Shown: positions 44,257 to 49,133 of the stretch, one piece after another
How the letters are laid out: every line of letters begins with the position of its first letter
Position numbering within the stretch: the first letter of the stretch is position 1
NCBI RefSeq assembly: GCF_902498805.1
Contig: NZ_LR701610.1
Location: 1-49,133, forward strand
Reading direction: 5' to 3'
Length of the DNA: 49,133 bases
Source of the DNA: Imperialibacter sp. EC-SDR9
GTDB lineage: Bacteria; Bacteroidota; Bacteroidia; Cytophagales; Cyclobacteriaceae
Position numbers and translations under genes: made by a program
The notes under the pieces: generated by a model
Seen by the model: the letters and a program-made list of their open reading frames with translations, nothing else
Told to the model about the DNA's origin: nothing
Database searches by the model: none

Positions 44257-47200
44257 TCACTGCTTCACGAACCTGCCAACACTAATGCCGTCTGTAAACT
44301 CCAACTTCAAAAAGTAAACTCCTGATTGCAGTTTATTCAAATTGAGGTGCAACTGAGTTTGTGCCTTCTCAAACGAAATCTCTATGATTTGCTGTCCGCT
44401 CATGGAATAAACTTCAATGTATTGAAGCATTTGGATTCTCTCAGAGTTGAGCGAGATTGTTAATTGGTCACTTACAGGGTTTGGATACATTTGCAATGAA
44501 CTGAACTCTGCTTCCAGTCCCTGCACTACTTCTTCCTTTCCCACCATCGTCATAGTCAGCGAAATATCCTCGGTAAGATTAATGGTCTCTGCCTCTTCAA
44601 AAGTGAGCGCCGACGGATAATAAGTGATAGAGAACAAACTTGCTTCTGACTGGAGTGGGCTAACTTGCAGTACATAATTTCCTTCCTTCAATCCACCAAT
44701 TTCTAAAGAGCCCTCGCTGATGGATTCCTCACCAGCTACTGCACCCTCAGTTGTTAATAGGGTTGCGGTTCCTGTCTCGAGCACCACTCCTTCGGCTTTA
44801 TTGACCATGAGTGTAATTGACAGAAATGGTTTTACCAACAGCGTTTTACTGATACTGGCTGGCAGATTAGTGGCATCGCCTGCCTGAAGAGCCTTAACTG
44901 ACAGTTCTCCTGGGCCAGTAAAGGTTAGCTGGTTTCCATCAAAGCTTGCCGATCCACTAACTAGTTCAAAGCTGACAGGCAAACCCGACGAGGCAGTTGC
45001 AGAAAGCATGAGAGGTGACTGGTCGGGGTATACGCTGGAAGGTAGATCAAAAGTAATGGTCTGTTCACTTTTCAGGTTAGCCGTAGAAATAGAAAACGCT
45101 TTGCTAAATACTCCTTCTGAGGCATCCTTTGATTGAATTCTGACAGAATAGGCTTCCTTTTTGTTATCGGCTATTGCTTCATTCGTTAGCAGCTTGTTGT
45201 CAGCAATGCTAAACAAGGAATTGTCGGTGCTACCGTCGCCAGTGACTAATTCATACGTGTGTGTATCGCCTTCATCCTGATCAGTCGTGCTTAGAAGACC
45301 AATCTGGAATCCCCCAACTATCTGTTCGGTAATCTCGCTGGCAGAAAGAAGGATGTCTGATGGGAGGTCACTAGCATTGATAATAGTCAGTGCAAAAGCC
45401 TGGCTGAAGCTCTTGCCGTCGCTATCCTCGCTTTGCACTCTGATTGTATAGGCAGACTTCGTTTCAAAATCAAGTACTGTACTGGCCAACAGTTTGTCGC
45501 CACTAATGGTAAAACTAGCGTTGTCGGTGTCACCTTCACCAGTAACCAGGGTGTAAGTATGGTTGTCGGTTTCATCCTGATCGTTGACGCTCAATGTAGC
45601 CAACTCACTGCCAATAGGGAGGTTCTCAGTAAATTCACTGGCGCTAAGTGAAATGGCCGTAGGTGCATCGTTGGCATCGATGATAGTAATAACGAAAGCA
45701 TCGCTGACCACAGCCCCAACTTCATCCCTTGTCTGAATTCTTACGCTGAGGCTGGCTTTTGCTTCGAAGTCAAGCACCGCTGCTGTTTGTAGCTCATTTC
45801 CTTGAATAACGAAGCTGGCATTGTCAGTGCTTCCTTCGCCTGCAACCAGTGTATATGTATGAGTATCTCCTTCATCAGAGTCTGTCGAAGAAAGGAGGCC
45901 TACCTTGGTGTTTTCTGGCAGGTTTTCTGCGATTTCGGTACCATCAAGCGCCAACGCCGTTGGTGCACTATTCACCCTGTTAATTGTGAAGGCCTTGGCA
46001 AAGGTATTACCATACTCATCGGTTGCCTGAATTCTGACAGAGTAAACCGGCTTGGCCTGTAAATCGAGCATTGTGGCAGTCACAAGACTACTTCCGGAAA
46101 TGGTAAAACTTGCGTTGTCAGCGCTTCCTACCCCTGCTGCAAGAGACAACGTTGGCATGTACTCACCACTTTCATTTATGATAGAAAGCACACCCACTTC
46201 TGTGCCATTTGTGTGGGCTTCAGGAATTTCATTGGCGGAAAGTTGAAGATCCATCACTGTTTTGACTTGTTGGGGAGATTTTTTAAATGCTGCACCATTT
46301 CCCAATTGGCCGCTCAAATTTCCGCCCCAAGCCCAAAGAGTTCCATCTGACTTAATTGCCATTGAATAACCATTTCCGGCAACAGTTTCTACCCAATCGG
46401 TCGCATCACCTACTTGGGTAGGAGAGCTTCTATCAGTCGTCGTGCCATCGCCTATTGCACCGCCATTTTCACCCCAGGCCCACAACGTACCATCGTTCTT
46501 TAATGCGGTATTGTGATAAAAGCCTGGCTCAATATTTGTCCAATCACTATCAGTGCCAATTTGCACTGGACTTGATCTATCTTCGGTTGTTCCATCCCCT
46601 AACTGACCGGCAAAGTTGTAGCCCCAGGCCCATAATGTTCCATCAATTTTTACCCCAAATGAATTGTAAAACCCACATCGAACTATTGACCAGTCGCTAT
46701 CAGTCCCAACTTGGGCAGGGGTGTTGGTACTAGTATTGGTTCCGTCTCCCAGTTGGCCGTAGTCGTTGAAGCCCCAAGACCAAAGGGTACCATCTTCCTT
46801 TAGCGCTATTGTGTGATACCTTCCTTCGCTTACAAAAGCCCAGTCAGTATCCGAACCGACCTGTGTCGGACTAGTTTTATAGATAGTAGTTCCATCCCCC
46901 AGGCCACCATAGGGGTTATTACCCCACGCCCAAAGTGACCCGTCGTCTTTGATTGCAAATGACGAGTAATGCCCAGCAAAAACACTTTTCCAATCAACAT
47001 CTGTTCCGACTTGGACGGGCAAGGATCTATTAGTTGTTGTACCATCACCCAACTGACCGTTTGAATTCCACCCCCAAGACCATAGAGTCCCATCCGACTT
47101 CAATGCCAACACGTGACTTCTTCTAATGCTAATTGACTCCCAGCTTTCCCCTTCAGATACCTGAACTGGAACAGATTCATAATTTAATAACCCAGTACCA

Positions 47201-48750
47201 AATTGGCCTAACGAATTACTCCCCCAGCCCCATATAGTTCCATCTGTTTTTACGCCCAACGAAGTAGAAGTACCTGCATATACTTTTGTCCAATTCAACT
47301 CGTCGTTTGTTTTCCCTGGCACTATTTGCAAGCTGCCTGTCCCCTCACCGGCTTCACCATTACGATTTGTTCCCCAGGCCAATACAGTTCCATCATTCTT
47401 TACTCCCAACGAATGCCAATAACCGGCCGAAATTGTTGTCCATGATGTTTCGGAGCCGACTTGAACAAGATTTAAAACTGAGTTTGACGTTCCAACTCCT
47501 AGTTGGCCGTTGATATTCCCGCCGACTGCCCACAAAGTACCATTGCTTTTAGTGGCTAATGTATGATCATCCCCTTCCACGACGGCTTTCCAGTTATCGT
47601 CTGATCCTACCTGGAAAGGTGTCAACAAATCGTTTGTCGAACCGTCTCCAAGTTGACCAGTCGAATTAGCACCCCAGGCCCATAAAGTACCATCTGACTT
47701 AATTGCCATGGTGTTTGAATTGCCTGTGGTCACAAGCGACCAGTTGGTGTCTCCGTTAACTCTAATGGGTGACTTCCTTTTTCCCACCTTCCCTTCCGCA
47801 CATAGATAAAGCGTAATAGGGCCCGGCAAAGGTTCCAGGCCTTCCGAAGAAATAGTTGAACCAGCGGGGTTTACTATTGTGAAGGTTATTTCGGAATCCC
47901 AGTCACCAGAAACAAACTCGAACGAGAGGCTAACTGCACCATTAGGCATTGAAACTACCTCCGATCCTTCAAAGCCATCATCCAGCGTGTAAAGAGATTC
48001 GTTTCCGTCTATTATGACTTTTATAGAAGCGCCATTCCAGCCATCACCGTAATCGTCCTCAAAGTTAATTACATAATCCCCTGTTGGGTTTGAAATCGAC
48101 GGTTCTGTACAGTTAACAGTTGCCTCATCACCAAGGAAGTTGTGTCGGTTATCTCCCCAAATCCATAACGTACCATCGGTTTTTATGGCGGCTGAATGAT
48201 AGTACCCAGCGCTTACACTTGCCCAGTCAGTATCGGCACCTACTTGAATGGGTTCGGATTTATCATCCAGGCTTCCATCACCCAGTTGGCCAAATTCATT
48301 TCTACCCCATGCCCACAATGTGCCATCCGCCTTGATAGCAAGCGAATGCTCTTTGCCTGCACTTATCGCCTTCCAATTTGAGTCTGCCCCAACTTGAGTT
48401 GGAGTAAGGTTATCGTCGGTAGTTCCATCCCCCAGTCGGCCAAATTCGTTCTTGCCCCAAGCCCACATTGTGCCGTTCGTTTTGATAGCCAGGGAATGTG
48501 ATTCGCCTGCTTCAATCTCGAACCAGTTGTTATCACTGCCAATCCTTGTTGGGGTGGATTCATCGTCGTTCGAGTCAGTACCAAGCTGACCGTTGGCATT
48601 GCTGCCCCAAGTCCAAAGGCTTCCGTCTTTCTTTATCAACAAGGCATGGTTAGCGCCCGCTGAGATCTTTTGAGCATATGTGTCAGTCGTCCAAATCAAA
48701 GACAGGCAAAGACCCATTGCCAGACAACACAGTATTTTTCTTTTATGCAT
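44257..48750 (-). CDS. Giant T9SS-secreted protein with 14 RCC1 blades and cadherin-like repeats
   Basis: The start at 48750 (MHKRKILCCLAMGLCLSLIW) gives a signal peptide ending YAQ; the frame extends 17 codons further without signal features. The protein has about 1497 residues. RCC1-type blades with the core DGTLWAWG.N..GQLGDG run from about 30 to 830, and I count 14, enough for two seven-bladed propellers. Blade 4 is split by an insert of about 110 residues (about 210-320) with the DYGDGWNGASIKV motif common in Bacteroidota secreted proteins. Four cadherin-like repeats follow (about 833-1227; TD.DE.DTHTY.LV.GEGSTDN.SF.I), then an Ig-like strand set and a C-terminal T9SS sorting domain (about 1420-1497; MYPNPVSDQLTISL, then LQSGVYFLKLEF). 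It is probably displayed on the cell surface as an adhesin or binding scaffold. Confidence 0.93.
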   Translation of the reverse strand: MHKRKILCCLAMGLCLSLIWTTDTYAQKISAGANHALLIKKDGSLWTWGSNANGQLGTDSNDDESTPTRIGSDNNWFEIEAGESHSLAIKTNGTMWAWGKNEFGRLGDGTTDDNLTPTQVGADSNWKAISAGKEHSLAIKADGTLWAWGRNEFGQLGDGSLDDKSEPIQVGADTDWASVSAGYYHSAAIKTDGTLWIWGDNRHNFLGDEATVNCTEPSISNPTGDYVINFEDDYGDGWNGASIKVIIDGNESLYTLDDGFEGSEVVSMPNGAVSLSFEFVSGDWDSEITFTIVNPAGSTISSEGLEPLPGPITLYLCAEGKVGKRKSPIRVNGDTNWSLVTTGNSNTMAIKSDGTLWAWGANSTGQLGDGSTNDLLTPFQVGSDDNWKAVVEGDDHTLATKSNGTLWAVGGNINGQLGVGTSNSVLNLVQVGSETSWTTISAGYWHSLGVKNDGTVLAWGTNRNGEAGEGTGSLQIVPGKTNDELNWTKVYAGTSTSLGVKTDGTIWGWGSNSLGQFGTGLLNYESVPVQVSEGESWESISIRRSHVLALKSDGTLWSWGWNSNGQLGDGTTTNRSLPVQVGTDVDWKSVFAGHYSSFAIKDDGSLWAWGNNPYGGLGDGTTIYKTSPTQVGSDTDWAFVSEGRYHTIALKEDGTLWSWGFNDYGQLGDGTNTSTNTPAQVGTDSDWSIVRCGFYNSFGVKIDGTLWAWGYNFAGQLGDGTTEDRSSPVQIGTDSDWTNIEPGFYHNTALKNDGTLWAWGENGGAIGDGTTTDRSSPTQVGDATDWVETVAGNGYSMAIKSDGTLWAWGGNLSGQLGNGAAFKKSPQQVKTVMDLQLSANEIPEAHTNGTEVGVLSIINESGEYMPTLSLAAGVGSADNASFTISGSSLVTATMLDLQAKPVYSVRIQATDEYGNTFAKAFTINRVNSAPTALALDGTEIAENLPENTKVGLLSSTDSDEGDTHTYTLVAGEGSTDNASFVIQGNELQTAAVLDFEAKASLSVRIQTRDEVGAVVSDAFVITIIDANDAPTAISLSASEFTENLPIGSELATLSVNDQDETDNHTYTLVTGEGDTDNASFTISGDKLLASTVLDFETKSAYTIRVQSEDSDGKSFSQAFALTIINASDLPSDILLSASEITEQIVGGFQIGLLSTTDQDEGDTHTYELVTGDGSTDNSLFSIADNKLLTNEAIADNKKEAYSVRIQSKDASEGVFSKAFSISTANLKSEQTITFDLPSSVYPDQSPLMLSATASSGLPVSFELVSGSASFDGNQLTFTGPGELSVKALQAGDATNLPASISKTLLVKPFLSITLMVNKAEGVVLETGTATLLTTEGAVAGEESISEGSLEIGGLKEGNYVLQVSPLQSEASLFSITYYPSALTFEEAETINLTEDISLTMTMVGKEEVVQGLEAEFSSLQMYPNPVSDQLTISLNSERIQMLQYIEVYSMSGQQIIEISFEKAQTQLHLNLNKLQSGVYFLKLEFTDGISVGRFVKQ

Positions 48751-48980
48751 CGCAATTATTTTATCTACATTTAAGCGTTGTGAGTTATCAGTGCCATCCA
48801 TTTCTTGCTACAGTCGATAGATTGCGACAAATATGGATATTGATAAGGTATGAAAAATAGGACTGACAATTGGATAAAAAAATATTCAACAGCAAAAAAG
48901 CATAGAAATCTATCTTTTTGACTCGAAATAACTGCTACCAAAGGAATACGGCTTCAAAGGCTGTCGGTGTGCTATGAAAC

Positions 48981-49006
48981 AAAAAAAGGCCGCTGTAAGC
49001 GGCCTT
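48981..49006 (-). terminator. Terminator on the minus strand
   Basis: AAGGCCGCT (48986-48994) pairs with AGCGGCCTT (48998-49006). On the minus strand the stem runs into seven T residues. It would end a minus-strand gene lying right of the window. Confidence 0.7.
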
Positions 49007-49083
49007 CTCGACTTTGGCCTTTTACTAGATAAGCAATAAATAAGCTCAATATTTTGATTTTGAGTTTATTTTTTGTGATTTTT

Positions 49084-49107
49084 ATATCTAGTTATATGAC
49101 TAGATAT
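49084..49107. repeat. AT-rich inverted repeat
   Basis: ATATCTAGT (49084-49092) and ACTAGATAT (49099-49107) are perfect reverse complements with a six-base loop. It could be an operator for a gene beyond the right edge. Confidence 0.45.
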
Positions 49108-49133
49108 TTAGATATGGGGTTTCCAACAAAGAT

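Larger units (their letters stand above)
48751..49133. other. Right-end intergenic region
   Basis: No gene was recognised. It must contain the promoter of the RCC1 gene, though no exact TAnnTTTG box was seen. It also holds the terminator at 48986-49006 and an AT-rich inverted repeat ATATCTAGT/ACTAGATAT at 49084-49107. Confidence 0.5.

Noticed and set aside
46240-48650. Regular repeats that could suggest a CRISPR or satellite array
   Set aside because: The repeats are codons of RCC1 blades in one long reading frame, with varied spacing and no CRISPR-type repeats.

Overview
The window looks like a chromosomal segment of a Bacteroidota bacterium, most likely order Cytophagales. The evidence is a SusC/SusD pair, lipoprotein signals of the Bacteroidota type, a type IX secretion (T9SS) C-terminal sorting domain, several TAnnTTTG promoter -7 boxes, a clamp loader DnaX that lacks the usual zinc-binding cysteines, and a tmRNA tag reading GESNYAMAA. 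Species cannot be fixed from the sequence alone.

Layout. 0.1-2.9 kb: a minus-strand operon with an ECF sigma factor, a membrane-anchored anti-sigma-like protein with a barrel-like C-terminus, and a lipoprotein with SprB-like repeats and a possible heme site. 3.1-3.5 kb: a proline tRNA (anticodon AGG) followed by two degenerate tandem copies of its 3' half plus terminator. 3.5-6.7 kb: a RidA-family protein and an M24 aminopeptidase, divergent from a secreted subtilase. 6.7-9.2 kb: a gene-poor stretch with a lipoprotein carrying three ChW-like repeats and a decayed IS1595-family transposase. 9.2-14.5 kb: surface glycan genes (four glycosyltransferases and a methyltransferase). 14.5-18.5 kb: an AraC regulator divergent from a di-heme cytochrome c, an M16 peptidase and a small outer-membrane protein whose start codon closes a perfect 20-bp inverted repeat. 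18.5-27.3 kb: a nutrient-uptake locus of SusC, SusD and a very large FG-GAP/ASPIC lipoprotein. 27.9-33 kb: O-methyltransferase, LysM lytic transglycosylase, single-domain response regulator, and dnaX split by an A10 run that looks like a programmed frameshift. 33.4-35.3 kb: one protein fusing an ABC-type ATPase to a DUF4435/TOPRIM domain, which is the architecture of a merged PARIS anti-phage system. It sits just outside the 3' end of ssrA (tmRNA, 35.5-35.9 kb). 36.1-38.4 kb: a Tat-exported glycoside-hydrolase-like protein. 38.5-44.2 kb: two tandem paralogues with carboxypeptidase-regulatory, macroglobulin and TonB-plug modules. 44.3-48.8 kb: a giant T9SS-secreted protein with 14 RCC1 blades and cadherin-like repeats.

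How the parts fit: most genes act at the cell envelope (uptake, surface glycans, secretion, cell-wall turnover, sigma signalling). The housekeeping parts are tRNA-Pro, ssrA and dnaX. The accessory parts are the PARIS-like gene beside ssrA and the IS relic next to the ChW lipoprotein and the glycan genes. No CRISPR array, rRNA or intact insertion sequence was seen.
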